A stretch of 64,000 nucleotides of DNA from an uncultured Pelagibacteraceae bacterium (GTDB lineage Bacteria; Pseudomonadota; Alphaproteobacteria; Pelagibacterales; Pelagibacteraceae). Of this stretch, positions 1-10,842 are shown in pieces; position 1 is the first letter of the stretch; every line of letters starts with the position of its first letter. The stretch spans positions 1 to 64,000 of the forward strand of contig CABZFF010000005.1 in the NCBI GenBank assembly GCA_902524945.1, given 5' to 3'. The position numbers and the translations under genes were made by a program. The notes beneath the pieces are model-generated. The model was not told the origin of the DNA. It saw nothing but the letters and a program-made list of their open reading frames with translations, and did no database searches.

Positions 1-245
1 AAAACTCAAAAATTTTATTTGCTGACGTCAATTCAAAAGAAAAATTAAAAACCGAAGATCTTAAAAATTTTAAATCTTTTTGTATTTTGATTGGTCCCGA
101 GGGTGATTTCTCTCCAGTGGAACGTCAGTTAATCTTACAAAATAGAGCGGTAAAACCTTTTACTCTATCTAGAAACATTCTAAGGTCTGATACCGCTGCA
201 ATAAGCGCTATTTCACTAGTAAATTTTATCAATAACTTTCATTAA
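1..245 (+). CDS. rsmE: 16S rRNA m3U1498 methyltransferase RsmE, C-terminal part
   Basis: This is the last 80 codons of a gene that begins before the window; it is not in the ORF track because the start is missing. RsmE methylates N3 of U1498 in 16S rRNA using SAM. The fragment carries the typical SPOUT-fold C-terminus: a GPEGDFSP glycine-rich SAM-binding loop followed by LSRNILRSDTAA, which matches the LG.RILR.ETA motif of the family. It ends in TAA about 50 bp before coxB. The frame and both motifs fit, so the identification is solid, although only the C-terminal third can be seen. Confidence 0.9.
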   Translation, partial: NSKILFADVNSKEKLKTEDLKNFKSFCILIGPEGDFSPVERQLILQNRAVKPFTLSRNILRSDTAAISAISLVNFINNFH

Positions 246-296
246 TTGTCGCATTAATTGAAATTGTGAAATCATCTAAAAGCTATATAAAAACCC

Positions 297-2725
<2,429 letters not shown>

Positions 2726-2726
2726 A

Positions 2727-3641
2727 TTGAACCAGATAAGTATAAAAACTAGAAACTCTAAACTTGGTTTAGCCTTAGACCTAGCTTCATTTTTTAATTT
2801 AATGAAACCGAGAGTAATGTCTTTAGTTTTATTTACTTGTATGGTTGGTTTATTAATAGCTCCAATTAATGTGAGTTTTACTTCTGCTTGTATTTCTCTC
2901 TTAGCGGTAGCTATAGGTTCAGGCGCGGCTGGAGCACTTAATATGTGGTATGAGTCCGATTTAGATGCTTTGATGAGTAGAACTTGTTTAAGACCAATCC
3001 CAACTGGAAAAATAAAAAAAGATCAAGCTTTATATTTTGGTATTATTTTATCAGCCTTGTCGGTAATTATAATTTATTTTTCTGCTAACTTAATTTCTTC
3101 AATTTTATTAGCATCAACAATTGCTTTCTATTTTTTCGTTTATACAATTTGGTTAAAAAGGAAAACACCGCAAAATATTGTTATAGGTGGTGCTGCTGGA
3201 GCATTACCGCCCGTTATTGGATGGACTATAGCAACTGGAAACATTTCTCTAGAGCCGCTAATATTATTTTTAATTATCTTCTTATGGACACCGTCACATT
3301 TTTGGGCGTTAAGTTTATATAAATCAGGAGATTATAAAAAAGCAAAAATTCCAATGCTTCCAATAATTTCTGGAGTTAAGACAACAAAAATAAATATTCT
3401 TGTCTATGCTTTGATTATGTCACCAGCGATTGTAGCTCCATACTTTTTCAATTTTGCTAGTATATTTTATTTAATTGTATCTTCAGTAATGACTACTTAT
3501 TATGTCTATCTATGTTTTAATTTATATAAATCTCAAATAGCTAAGGTTTCAAACAAAATTGCAAGAAAAGTATTTATTTATTCAATTTTTTATTTATTTT
3601 CTATTTTTTTAATTTTATTAATTGATAATATTCTAAAATAA
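2727..3641 (+). CDS. ctaB: Protoheme IX farnesyltransferase (heme O synthase)
   Basis: Transfers a farnesyl group to heme B to give heme O, the precursor of the heme A used by CoxA. It is an integral membrane UbiA-family prenyltransferase with about nine helices. The signature NMWYESDLDALMSRT matches the family's N..Y...D...D..M.RT active-site motif, and a second loop has YTIWLKRKTPQNIVIGG. The start is a TTG one base after the coxA stop; the next ATG falls inside the conserved LMKPRVMSL region and would truncate helix 1, so TTG is preferred. Heme A synthase (ctaA) is not in the window. Confidence 0.95.
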   Translation: MNQISIKTRNSKLGLALDLASFFNLMKPRVMSLVLFTCMVGLLIAPINVSFTSACISLLAVAIGSGAAGALNMWYESDLDALMSRTCLRPIPTGKIKKDQALYFGIILSALSVIIIYFSANLISSILLASTIAFYFFVYTIWLKRKTPQNIVIGGAAGALPPVIGWTIATGNISLEPLILFLIIFLWTPSHFWALSLYKSGDYKKAKIPMLPIISGVKTTKINILVYALIMSPAIVAPYFFNFASIFYLIVSSVMTTYYVYLCFNLYKSQIAKVSNKIARKVFIYSIFYLFSIFLILLIDNILK

Positions 3642-3642
3642 C

Positions 3643-3756
3643 ATGATGGATAAAAAGAAAAAAAATTTGATTACTGCTTTGATATTAATTTTATTTATGA
3701 TTTTTTTATTTTCACTAACTTTTTACAATATTGGGATTTACAATAGGGAAATATAA
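3643..3756 (+). CDS. CoxF-like small membrane protein
   Basis: A 37-codon ORF too short for the track. It reads a short lysine-rich N-terminus (MMDKKKKN), one strong transmembrane helix (about residues 9-29) and a short tail. It fills the whole gap between ctaB and ctaG; its stop overlaps the ctaG ATG by one base (TAATG), the same coupling seen elsewhere in this operon. In many alphaproteobacteria a short single-helix protein called CoxF sits exactly between ctaB and ctaG, so position, topology and size agree. CoxF's function is poorly defined and is presumed to be oxidase assembly. Sequence similarity cannot be judged by eye at this length. Confidence 0.72.
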   Translation: MMDKKKKNLITALILILFMIFLFSLTFYNIGIYNREI

Positions 3757-4307
3757 TGAATATTAGCAAAAAAAACTTAACACCAATCGCTTTGGTATCA
3801 ATATTTTTACTTATGCTAGGTTTATCTTTTGCGGCGGTTCCGCTATATGATTTATTCTGCAGAGTAACAGGATTCGGTGGAACTACCCAAAACGCTACTA
3901 ACAAAGAAGTTCCAAAAATTATAGTAAATCAAGACTATAAGATGAGATTTGATACAAACATTAATAGCACTTTAGATTGGAAATTTTACCCTGAGACGAA
4001 TACTTTAAACCTAAAACCAGGTGAAGTTCATACTGTTAAGTTTAATGTTGAAAATCCTAGTAATGAAATTTCTTCAGGGTCAGCAACATTTAATGTGTCT
4101 CCATCATCATTTGGCATTTATTTAAATAAGATAGGTTGTTTTTGTTTTGAAAAACAAACTTTACAACCAGGTGAAAAAAAAGAGTTTGTATTAACTTTTT
4201 TCTTGGATCCTAAAGTAGTTGATGATAATAAAACTAAAAATATGTCAGATGTAACTTTGTCTTTTACTTTTTTTTCATCTGGCTATTATGAAAAGAGTAA
4301 CACATAA
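3756..4307 (+). CDS. ctaG: Cytochrome c oxidase assembly protein CtaG/Cox11
   Basis: Copper chaperone that helps build the CuB site of CoxA. The protein has a single N-terminal membrane anchor (about residues 10-30) followed by VPLYDLFCRVTGFGGTTQ, a Cox11 hallmark, and a periplasmic immunoglobulin-like domain carrying the copper-binding CFCFEKQTL motif (Cys-Phe-Cys). The length of 183 residues is usual. It overlaps both its upstream and downstream neighbours by one base, which fits tightly coupled expression with the oxidase subunits. Confidence 0.96.
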   Translation: MNISKKNLTPIALVSIFLLMLGLSFAAVPLYDLFCRVTGFGGTTQNATNKEVPKIIVNQDYKMRFDTNINSTLDWKFYPETNTLNLKPGEVHTVKFNVENPSNEISSGSATFNVSPSSFGIYLNKIGCFCFEKQTLQPGEKKEFVLTFFLDPKVVDDNKTKNMSDVTLSFTFFSSGYYEKSNT

Positions 4308-5098
4308 TGTCAGCAGAAAAACCAAAACACGATTATCATTTAGTTGACCCAAGTCCTTGGCCAATTTATGTTTCATTCGCAACTTTAGTCTTAGCTTTTG
4401 GAGCAGTTTATTACTTTCACTCTAAAGCTCTTTGGTTATTATTAATCGGTTTTGCTTTAGTAGTTTATGGCGCATTCATGTGGTGGAGAGATGTTATAGA
4501 AGAAGCAGAACATCAGGGCCATCATACCCCTGTAGTCCAAATTGGACACAGGTATGGTATGACGTTATTTATTGCTTCTGAAGTAATGTTTTTTGTTGCA
4601 TGGTTCTGGGCTTTTTTCAATGCAAGTTTATTCCCTCCAGAATCTATAGGAGGTTTATGGCCACCAGCAGATATTAAAACTTTTGACCCATGGGATATAC
4701 CACTAATCAACACTTTAATTTTATTGTTATCAGGAACCACTGTCACTTGGGCGCATCATGCAATGTTAGAAAATGACAGAAAAGGATTGGTAAATGGATT
4801 AATCGCAACAGTATTTTTAGGATTTATTTTTTCTTGTTTTCAAGCTTATGAGTATCATCACGCAACATTTACTTTAGATGGTGGAATTTATGGTTCCACA
4901 TTTTATATGTCGACTGGTTTTCATGGCTTTCATGTAATAGTAGGAACTGTTTTTCTTGCAGTTTGTTTGTTTCGATCAATGAGAGGACACTCGACGCCTC
5001 AACACCATTTTGGATTTGAAGCTGCAGCATGGTACTGGCATTTTGTTGACGTAGTTTGGTTATTCCTATTTGCTGCTATCTATATTTGGGGAAGTTAA
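4307..5098 (+). CDS. coxC: Cytochrome c oxidase subunit III
   Basis: Subunit III stabilises the aa3 oxidase and its proton uptake path. The 263 residues form seven helices and show family motifs: HDYHLVDPSPWPIY at the N-terminus, WWRDVIEEAEHQGHHT, FFVAWFWAFFNASLFP, STGFHGFHVIVGT and YWHFVDVVWLFLF at the end. It starts within the ctaG stop (TAATG). No DUF983 gene follows, although one is common at this position in other alphaproteobacteria; SURF1 comes directly. Confidence 0.97.
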   Translation: MSAEKPKHDYHLVDPSPWPIYVSFATLVLAFGAVYYFHSKALWLLLIGFALVVYGAFMWWRDVIEEAEHQGHHTPVVQIGHRYGMTLFIASEVMFFVAWFWAFFNASLFPPESIGGLWPPADIKTFDPWDIPLINTLILLLSGTTVTWAHHAMLENDRKGLVNGLIATVFLGFIFSCFQAYEYHHATFTLDGGIYGSTFYMSTGFHGFHVIVGTVFLAVCLFRSMRGHSTPQHHFGFEAAAWYWHFVDVVWLFLFAAIYIWGS

Positions 5099-5105
5099 TC
5101 TCAAA

Positions 5106-5768
5106 TTGAAAAAAGCATTTTTATTTCAACTATTCGTAATTCTATTTGTAACAATATTTTGTGCCTTAGGAACTTGGCAACTTTATAGATTGCAATGGAA
5201 ATTAGAGCTTATAAGCGAAATAACTTTTGGATTAGACTCAAAACCAATAGAATACTCTAATTTAATTAAGAAAAATTATCAGAGAGTTAGCGCTAAAGGA
5301 AAATTTAATTATGATAAGCAAATTTACCTTTATAGTTTGAACGATAGTGGAAAACCTGGTTACGATGTAGTTACTCCTTTCAGAACAGACAAAAATCAAA
5401 ATGTTTTAATTAATAGAGGATGGATTAAAAAAGAACTTAAAGGCAGTCCAAACATAAATTTTAAAGCAGAAACTGATAAAGAGATAATTGGTCTTTTAAG
5501 AGAAATATATAAACCAAGTATGTTTAAACCAGACAACGATATTTCAAATAATATTTGGTTTTCATTAAATTTAAAAGATTTAAAAGAAGCTACGGGAGAG
5601 CAATTCAACGAATTTGTAATTTTTTTAGAGGATAATAAGGCCAAGGCACCACTTCCTAAAAAGATTAGTATAGATGTGCCAAATAATCACCTTAAATATG
5701 CTATAACGTGGTATGCAATATCAATCTCTATAATTTTTTATTATTTATATTTTAGAATAAAAAAATGA
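5106..5768 (+). CDS. SURF1 family cytochrome oxidase biogenesis protein
   Basis: SURF1/Shy1 proteins assist heme a insertion into subunit I. The sequence has an N-terminal helix running into GTWQLYRLQWK, the GxWQxxRxxWK signature, a soluble periplasmic domain with VLINRGWIKKE (typical VLVNRGWV), and a C-terminal helix after HLKYAITWYAISI, the H..YA.TWF..A motif. The ORF track starts at an upstream TTG (5070) that overlaps coxC by 29 bp; a TTG at 5106 gives the expected short Lys-rich N-terminus and clears coxC, so I prefer it. The stop overlaps thrC by 4 bp (ATGA). Confidence 0.9.
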   Translation: MKKAFLFQLFVILFVTIFCALGTWQLYRLQWKLELISEITFGLDSKPIEYSNLIKKNYQRVSAKGKFNYDKQIYLYSLNDSGKPGYDVVTPFRTDKNQNVLINRGWIKKELKGSPNINFKAETDKEIIGLLREIYKPSMFKPDNDISNNIWFSLNLKDLKEATGEQFNEFVIFLEDNKAKAPLPKKISIDVPNNHLKYAITWYAISISIIFYYLYFRIKK

Positions 5769-7144
5769 ATTATTTTAGCACTAGGAACAAATCTTTAAAA
5801 TTTAGTTTTAAAGATATTTTCTTAAGAGGTCTCGCACCAGGTGGAGGACTGTTTTTACCTAATGAAATAAAGAAATATAATCAAGAAGAACTTAATAGTT
5901 TAAGTCAGTTAAGTTATAATGATCTTGCAACAGAAATTATTTTTAATTTTTGTTCAGATGAAATTAAAAAAGAAGAACTTAATTCACTAATTCAAAAATC
6001 TTACAGTAGTTTTAAAGAAAAAGAAGTCGTAAATATAAAAAAAATTGGAAATTTAAATCTTCTTGAACTTTATCATGGTCCCACTTTAGCTTTTAAAGAT
6101 ATCGCAATGCAAGTAATTGGAAATATGTATGACTATTTAGAAGTTGCCAAAGATAAAACTGTAAATATCGTAGTCGCTACATCAGGAGATACTGGTTCAG
6201 CAGCTATAGCAGCATTAAGTAATAGAAAAAATATAAATCTTTTTGTTCTACATCCGCATAATAAAATTTCTAATATTCAACGAAAAATAATGACAACTAT
6301 TGGAGGGGCAAATATTTACAATATAGCTATAGAGGGTTCATTTGATGATTGTCAAAAAATTGTTAAACAGCTTTTCAACGAAGATAGTTTTAGAACAAAA
6401 ATAAACATGTCTGGTGTAAATTCTATTAATTGGGCAAGAATTGTTTGTCAGATTGTTTATTATTTCTACTCATTCTTCAAATTAAAAAAAAATAATATAA
6501 GCTTTTCTGTGCCAACTGGAAATTTTGGAGATATTTATGCTGGATATGTAGCAAAAAAAATGGGCTTACCAATTAATAAACTTATAGTTGCTACAAATAA
6601 AAATGATATTTTACAAAGAGTCATTAATACAGGTGAATATAAACCTGATACAGTGAAAGCAACCATAACACCAAGTATGGATATCCAGGTTGCCAGTAAT
6701 TTTGAGAGACTGCTTTATTATATATTAGATGAAAGCGATAGTAAGGTAGGGTCACTAATGAGTGATCTATCATCAAAAAGTTTATTTAGCTTAGAAAAAA
6801 AAGAAGTGGATAAAATTAAAAAAGATTTTGAAGCAGTAAAAGTTACAGATGAAGAGACAATATCTGTAATCGATGAAATATATAAAGAGCATAAATTCAT
6901 CATTGATCCTCATACTGCTACTGGTGTAGGAGCAGTAAAAAAAAGTTTTAAAAATTTAGTAGATGTAGTTGTTCTTGGTACAGCACATCCTTTTAAATTC
7001 AGCGACACAATAAAAAAAGTAATAGGTAAAAATTTAGACTCACCTGAACATCTAAAATTGAATATGGATAAAAAGGAAACATTTGATATTATTGGGAATT
7101 CAAATTCAGAAGTTAAAAATTATATTTTGGACAAAATACAATGA
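5765..7144 (+). CDS. thrC: Threonine synthase
   Basis: PLP enzyme that converts O-phosphohomoserine to threonine, the last step of threonine synthesis. The 459-residue length is that of the long (E. coli-like) class. The N-terminal segment YFSTRNKSLKFSFKDIFLRGLAPGGGLFLP is characteristic, the PLP lysine lies in LAFKDIAMQVIG, ATSGDTGSAAIAAL binds phosphate, and VPTGNFGDIYAGYVAK follows. Homoserine kinase (thrB), which makes its substrate, is on the opposite strand 0.9 kb away. It overlaps SURF1 and the peroxiredoxin gene by 4 bp each. Confidence 0.96.
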   Translation: MNYFSTRNKSLKFSFKDIFLRGLAPGGGLFLPNEIKKYNQEELNSLSQLSYNDLATEIIFNFCSDEIKKEELNSLIQKSYSSFKEKEVVNIKKIGNLNLLELYHGPTLAFKDIAMQVIGNMYDYLEVAKDKTVNIVVATSGDTGSAAIAALSNRKNINLFVLHPHNKISNIQRKIMTTIGGANIYNIAIEGSFDDCQKIVKQLFNEDSFRTKINMSGVNSINWARIVCQIVYYFYSFFKLKKNNISFSVPTGNFGDIYAGYVAKKMGLPINKLIVATNKNDILQRVINTGEYKPDTVKATITPSMDIQVASNFERLLYYILDESDSKVGSLMSDLSSKSLFSLEKKEVDKIKKDFEAVKVTDEETISVIDEIYKEHKFIIDPHTATGVGAVKKSFKNLVDVVVLGTAHPFKFSDTIKKVIGKNLDSPEHLKLNMDKKETFDIIGNSNSEVKNYILDKIQ

Positions 7145-7626
7145 GAATAAAAATAGGAGACAAACTACCTAACTCGGAATTATTTTATCTTGATCAAAAT
7201 AATGATGTAAAAAAAATTGGCATATTGGATCTTTGTAAAGGCAAGACTATTATTTTAGGTATGCCTGGTGCTTTCACAAAAACTTGTTCAGCTCTCCATC
7301 TTCCTGGATATATAAAAAATTATGATCTAGCTAATAAAAAAGGAATTTCTAAAATTGTTTGTGTTGCTGTGAATGATCCTAATGTAATGAAGGCCTGGGG
7401 TGAAAATCAAAATTCTGGAAGTAAAATTTTCATGGCCGGTGATCCCTTTCTTAAATTTACAAAAGCTATCGGGGCAGAAGTAGATAAATCAGAAAAAGGA
7501 TTAGGAATTAGATCTAATCGCTACACTATGTTGGTGGAGAATGGTGAAGTTAAAAAAGTAGAGGAAGAAAAAGAAACAGCTACTTGTGAATTATCTTCAG
7601 CTGAAAGTTTTTTAAAATCTATTTAG
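7141..7626 (+). CDS. Peroxiredoxin, Prx5 type
   Basis: Thiol peroxidase that reduces hydrogen peroxide and organic hydroperoxides. The peroxidatic cysteine lies in PGAFTKTCSALHLPGY, the Prx5/AhpE-like motif, and the C-terminal half has the LGIRSNRYTMLVENGEVKKV strand pair that typifies the type II peroxiredoxins. At 161 residues there is no fused glutaredoxin domain, so reductant is probably a separate glutaredoxin or thioredoxin. It ends tail to tail with rnhA, the two stops interlocking over 8 bp. A peroxiredoxin beside rnhA-thrB-ispH is common in alphaproteobacteria. Confidence 0.93.
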   Translation: MRIKIGDKLPNSELFYLDQNNDVKKIGILDLCKGKTIILGMPGAFTKTCSALHLPGYIKNYDLANKKGISKIVCVAVNDPNVMKAWGENQNSGSKIFMAGDPFLKFTKAIGAEVDKSEKGLGIRSNRYTMLVENGEVKKVEEEKETATCELSSAESFLKSI

Positions 7627-8041
7627 TTTTCGAAACTGCCAATTCATCAACAAGATTATTATATTTATTGCCAGCGTGCGCCTTAATCCACTTCCAGGTA
7701 ACTTTATGTTTTAGACAAGCATTATCCAATTTAATCCAAAGATCTTTATTTTTAACTGGTTTTTTGTTTGAGCTTTTCCAATTATTAACTTTCCACTTTT
7801 TAATCCAATCAGTTATTCCATCTTTCACATATTTTGAGTCAGTAAAAATTGTAATGTCTGATTTCTTTTTTATTTTTTTTAATGCCATAATTGTAGCCAT
7901 TAATTCCATCCTATTATTAGTTGTATTACTTTCACTTCCAGAAATACTTGATTGATTAGAATCGTCTAATATGATTGCTGCCCAACCTCCTTTCCCAGGA
8001 TTTCCAGAGCAAGCACCATCAGTGTAAATTTTTAATTTCAT
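7619..8041 (-). CDS. rnhA: Ribonuclease HI
   Basis: Cleaves RNA in RNA-DNA hybrids. All four acidic active-site residues are present: Asp in IYTDGACSGNPGKGGWA, Glu in NNRMELMA, Asp in IFTDSKYV and Asp in NNLVDELA, plus the handle region (WKVNNWKSSNKKPVKNKDLW). The 140-residue length is close to the E. coli enzyme. It is the last gene of the long minus-strand run and overlaps thrB by one base. A second RNase H (rnhB) is encoded at 23.5 kb. Confidence 0.96.
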   Translation of the reverse strand: MKLKIYTDGACSGNPGKGGWAAIILDDSNQSSISGSESNTTNNRMELMATIMALKKIKKKSDITIFTDSKYVKDGITDWIKKWKVNNWKSSNKKPVKNKDLWIKLDNACLKHKVTWKWIKAHAGNKYNNLVDELAVSKTK

Positions 8042-9009
8042 TAAAAAAAATAATCCTCATGGTTTTTTACATTCTTGTGAAATTCTAATCTTTTTAAATA
8101 CTCCATTGGATCTTTAATCTTTACTATTGCTCCTTCTACTTTATTTAATGTATCGAATACTCGAGTTAGCAAGAATCTCAAAGCAGCGCCTTGAGATAAA
8201 ACCTTAATATTATTCAATTCTTCTTGAGACAATTTTCTTACAGATGTATATCCATCGATAAAATTCTTTGCTTTAGTAACGTTAAAACTTAAATTATTTT
8301 TTAGACCGTCAAAACATAAAGCGTTAAAGCAAATAGCGATTTCAAACGCAAAAAAATCCTCACATGAAAAATAAAAGTCAATCAAACCACTAAATTCTTC
8401 TTGAATAAAAAAAATATTATCATGAAATAAATCTGCATGAATTATTCCTCTTGGGAGATTTTTTGGCCAGCTTTTTTCAACATCATTAAGATTTTCCTCA
8501 ATTAATCTTGGCAGATCTTTATGAATATTTTCACATTTATCTTTGACTGAATTAAATAATTTTCTCCATGAATTTATGGATAGGTCATTTTGTCGTTTTA
8601 ATTTTAAATTTTTTGTGAGTTTGTGCATTTTAGCTATTTCAGATCCGATTGATTTACAATTGGCTGGAGATAAATTTTTTTTTGCCTTTCCCTCAAGAAA
8701 TGACACGATCATTAATTTCTTCCCCCCAAAATTCGAAATAGTTTCATTGTTATTATTAGAAATAGGAGCAGGGCATTTAAAGCTAGCTTTATTTAATGAT
8801 AACATTAGATCAGAAAAAAAAGGAAGATCAGCAGATTTAACTCTCTTTTCATAAATAGTTAATATAAATTTTTTTTTATTAACTGATAAAAAATAGTTTG
8901 TATTTTCAATACCATCCTTGATTCCTTTGAATGAGTCCAACTTACCTAAACTATAATTAGATAAAATTTCCTCAATCTTTTTTTGATTTAACTTTGTATA
9001 GACAGCCAT
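8041..9009 (-). CDS. thrB: Homoserine kinase (APH-fold ThrB)
   Basis: Phosphorylates homoserine with ATP to give the substrate of ThrC. It belongs to the aminoglycoside-phosphotransferase-fold class usual in alphaproteobacteria rather than the GHMP class: MAVYTKLNQKKIEEILSNY at the N-terminus, GIENTNYFL for the nucleotide loop, the catalytic loop GIIHADLFHDNIFF (Brenner motif HxDxxxxN) and GLIDFYFSC with the metal-binding Asp. It lies between ispH and rnhA with one-base overlaps on both sides, the classical alphaproteobacterial arrangement. Confidence 0.94.
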   Translation of the reverse strand: MAVYTKLNQKKIEEILSNYSLGKLDSFKGIKDGIENTNYFLSVNKKKFILTIYEKRVKSADLPFFSDLMLSLNKASFKCPAPISNNNNETISNFGGKKLMIVSFLEGKAKKNLSPANCKSIGSEIAKMHKLTKNLKLKRQNDLSINSWRKLFNSVKDKCENIHKDLPRLIEENLNDVEKSWPKNLPRGIIHADLFHDNIFFIQEEFSGLIDFYFSCEDFFAFEIAICFNALCFDGLKNNLSFNVTKAKNFIDGYTSVRKLSQEELNNIKVLSQGAALRFLLTRVFDTLNKVEGAIVKIKDPMEYLKRLEFHKNVKNHEDYFF

Positions 9010-9953
9010 TAATTGAGTTCTTTCGGCAATTTAAATATAACCTTTTCTTCCGCAACTATTACTTCCTCAATAGATACATTTCTGTCTTTTCTTAAATTTT
9101 TCAATAAATGTTGAACAAGTTTTTCCGGTGCAGATGCTCCAGAAGATATTCCGATCGTTTCAGAATTTTCTATTTCATTATAAGGAATTTCTTTTTCAGA
9201 ATGCATTAAATGAGAATTATTACAACCCGCTTTTTTTGCAACTTCAACTAATCTCACAGAATTAGAAGAGTTACGACTACCCACTACAAAAAATATATCA
9301 CACTTGGAAGCTATCTCTTTTACTGCCATCTGTCTGTTTGTAGTTGCGTAACATATATCCTCTTTAATAGGGCCTTTAATTTTTGGAAACTTATTTTTAA
9401 GAGCTTCAATTATTTCAGCTGTATCATCTACTGACAATGTTGTTTGAGTAATATATGCAAGAGGTTTTTTAAAATTGTTTTCTTTTAGAAGATCAACATC
9501 ATTTTTTGTCTCGATTAGTTTTATTGATCCTTTTGGAAGCTGACCCATTGTGCCAACAACTTCAGGGTGATTTTTGTGTCCGATTAATAATATATCGAAA
9601 CCATTTTTATTTAATTGTTCCGACTCTCTATGAACTTTTGAAACTAATGGGCAAGTTGCATCTACAAAGGATAAATTTTTTAATTTAGCCTCTTCCGGGA
9701 CTGACTTTGGCACTCCATGAGCTGAGAAAATTACAGGTCTACTAGCGTCATCTACATCAGATAATTCATCAACGAAAATTGCACCTTTTTCTTTTAACTC
9801 TTCAACAACCTGTTTATTATGCACTATTTCATGGCGAACATATACTGGAGCTCCAAACTTGCTGATAGATTTTTCAACTATTTCAATTGCTCTTTTAACA
9901 CCAGCACAAAATCCTCTTGGTGACGCTAAATAAATTTTAAGTTCTTTTTTCAT
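9009..9953 (-). CDS. ispH: 4-hydroxy-3-methylbut-2-enyl diphosphate reductase
   Basis: Last enzyme of the MEP isoprenoid pathway, an iron-sulfur protein that makes IPP and DMAPP. The three cluster cysteines are visible in SPRGFCAGVKRAI, VDATCPLVSKVH and EDICYATTNRQ, and the conserved VYVRHEIVHN and GHKNHPEVVGTMGQ segments are present. Length (314) is typical. It directly follows the carotenoid genes (overlapping blh by 17 bp), so isoprenoid supply and carotenoid synthesis appear to share one transcript. ispE, from the same pathway, is at 26.5 kb. Confidence 0.96.
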   Translation of the reverse strand: MKKELKIYLASPRGFCAGVKRAIEIVEKSISKFGAPVYVRHEIVHNKQVVEELKEKGAIFVDELSDVDDASRPVIFSAHGVPKSVPEEAKLKNLSFVDATCPLVSKVHRESEQLNKNGFDILLIGHKNHPEVVGTMGQLPKGSIKLIETKNDVDLLKENNFKKPLAYITQTTLSVDDTAEIIEALKNKFPKIKGPIKEDICYATTNRQMAVKEIASKCDIFFVVGSRNSSNSVRLVEVAKKAGCNNSHLMHSEKEIPYNEIENSETIGISSGASAPEKLVQHLLKNLRKDRNVSIEEVIVAEEKVIFKLPKELN

Positions 9954-10842
9954 ATTTTTCTAAAAGATATTCTAACAATATATGCGGAAAAGTAAGTGAC
10001 GCCAAACCAATAAATATTACCTTATAAATAGCCTCGTCAAGCTTATAAAAATTATTTAAAAAATATATTGCAAATAAAAATATTACTGCAGTTACAAAAG
10101 TTAAAGGGATGGCTTTAATTACAAATTTTTTAAGTCCCGGCTTGAAAGATCTATCTAACTCAAAAATAAGAGTAATCGAATGTCTAATTGAGTGAAGAAA
10201 ACAAAAATAAACAGTGAAAGCTAAAATAGGCGACAAAAAAAGATTTAGTATGATTAAAGAAATGAAGTCCATGATCATGACACCTTTTAGATTTATATTT
10301 TCTTTTTTTGAAATGTAAACAGATGATAAAAAACCAAGACATAACATTCCAATTAAAAATTCATTACTAAAAAATCCTGCCTCAAAAACTTTAAAATTTA
10401 AAATTCTAAATATTTCATTAGTTTCTTCTCTCTTAAATAATAGTGGAGCCATAATTACTGTTGATCCTTTTAAGAAGAATAAGCATTCAGATATGAATAA
10501 TTTTTTTCTAAAAAAAAATACTGTATCTTCTTTTCCAAAATGATAGGCGGCCACAATTAAAAATAGTAATAAAATTGTGTTAGGAAATATCAACCAGAAT
10601 ATTATTATCAATGATGATATCAATACATAGGCAAGATAAAATGATACAGATTGTTTGTATCCAAATAATTTCAAAAGCTTTTTTCCTTTGATATTATCTA
10701 ATGCACCGTGAGAAATTCCCAAAATTAAAATTAAAAACAAGCAAAATACAACCGGTTCAAAATTGAACATTAGATAGAGAGGACTTATCAAAATACAAAA
10801 ATAAAAAAATATAATTGAGTGCTTAAAGTTAATATTTTCCAT
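9937..10842 (-). CDS. blh: Beta-carotene 15,15'-dioxygenase, Brp/Blh family
   Basis: Integral membrane enzyme that splits beta-carotene into two retinals. About eight hydrophobic helices are seen, and the histidines expected to hold the iron lie in GISHGALDNIKGKKL, AAYHFGKEDT, FLHSIRHSITL and FPHILLEYLLEKY. Its position downstream of crtI, crtB and crtY supports retinal production for a microbial rhodopsin, as in proteorhodopsin-bearing marine bacteria. No rhodopsin gene is in this window. The ATG overlaps the crtY stop by one base. Confidence 0.9.
   Translation of the reverse strand: MENINFKHSIIFFYFCILISPLYLMFNFEPVVFCLFLILILGISHGALDNIKGKKLLKLFGYKQSVSFYLAYVLISSLIIIFWLIFPNTILLLFLIVAAYHFGKEDTVFFFRKKLFISECLFFLKGSTVIMAPLLFKREETNEIFRILNFKVFEAGFFSNEFLIGMLCLGFLSSVYISKKENINLKGVMIMDFISLIILNLFLSPILAFTVYFCFLHSIRHSITLIFELDRSFKPGLKKFVIKAIPLTFVTAVIFLFAIYFLNNFYKLDEAIYKVIFIGLASLTFPHILLEYLLEKYEKRT

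Noticed and set aside
246-296. coxB promoter with TTGTGA or TTGAAA and TATATA
   Set aside because: The spacers (14 or 20 bp) are wrong for sigma70, and in such AT-rich DNA the matches carry little weight.
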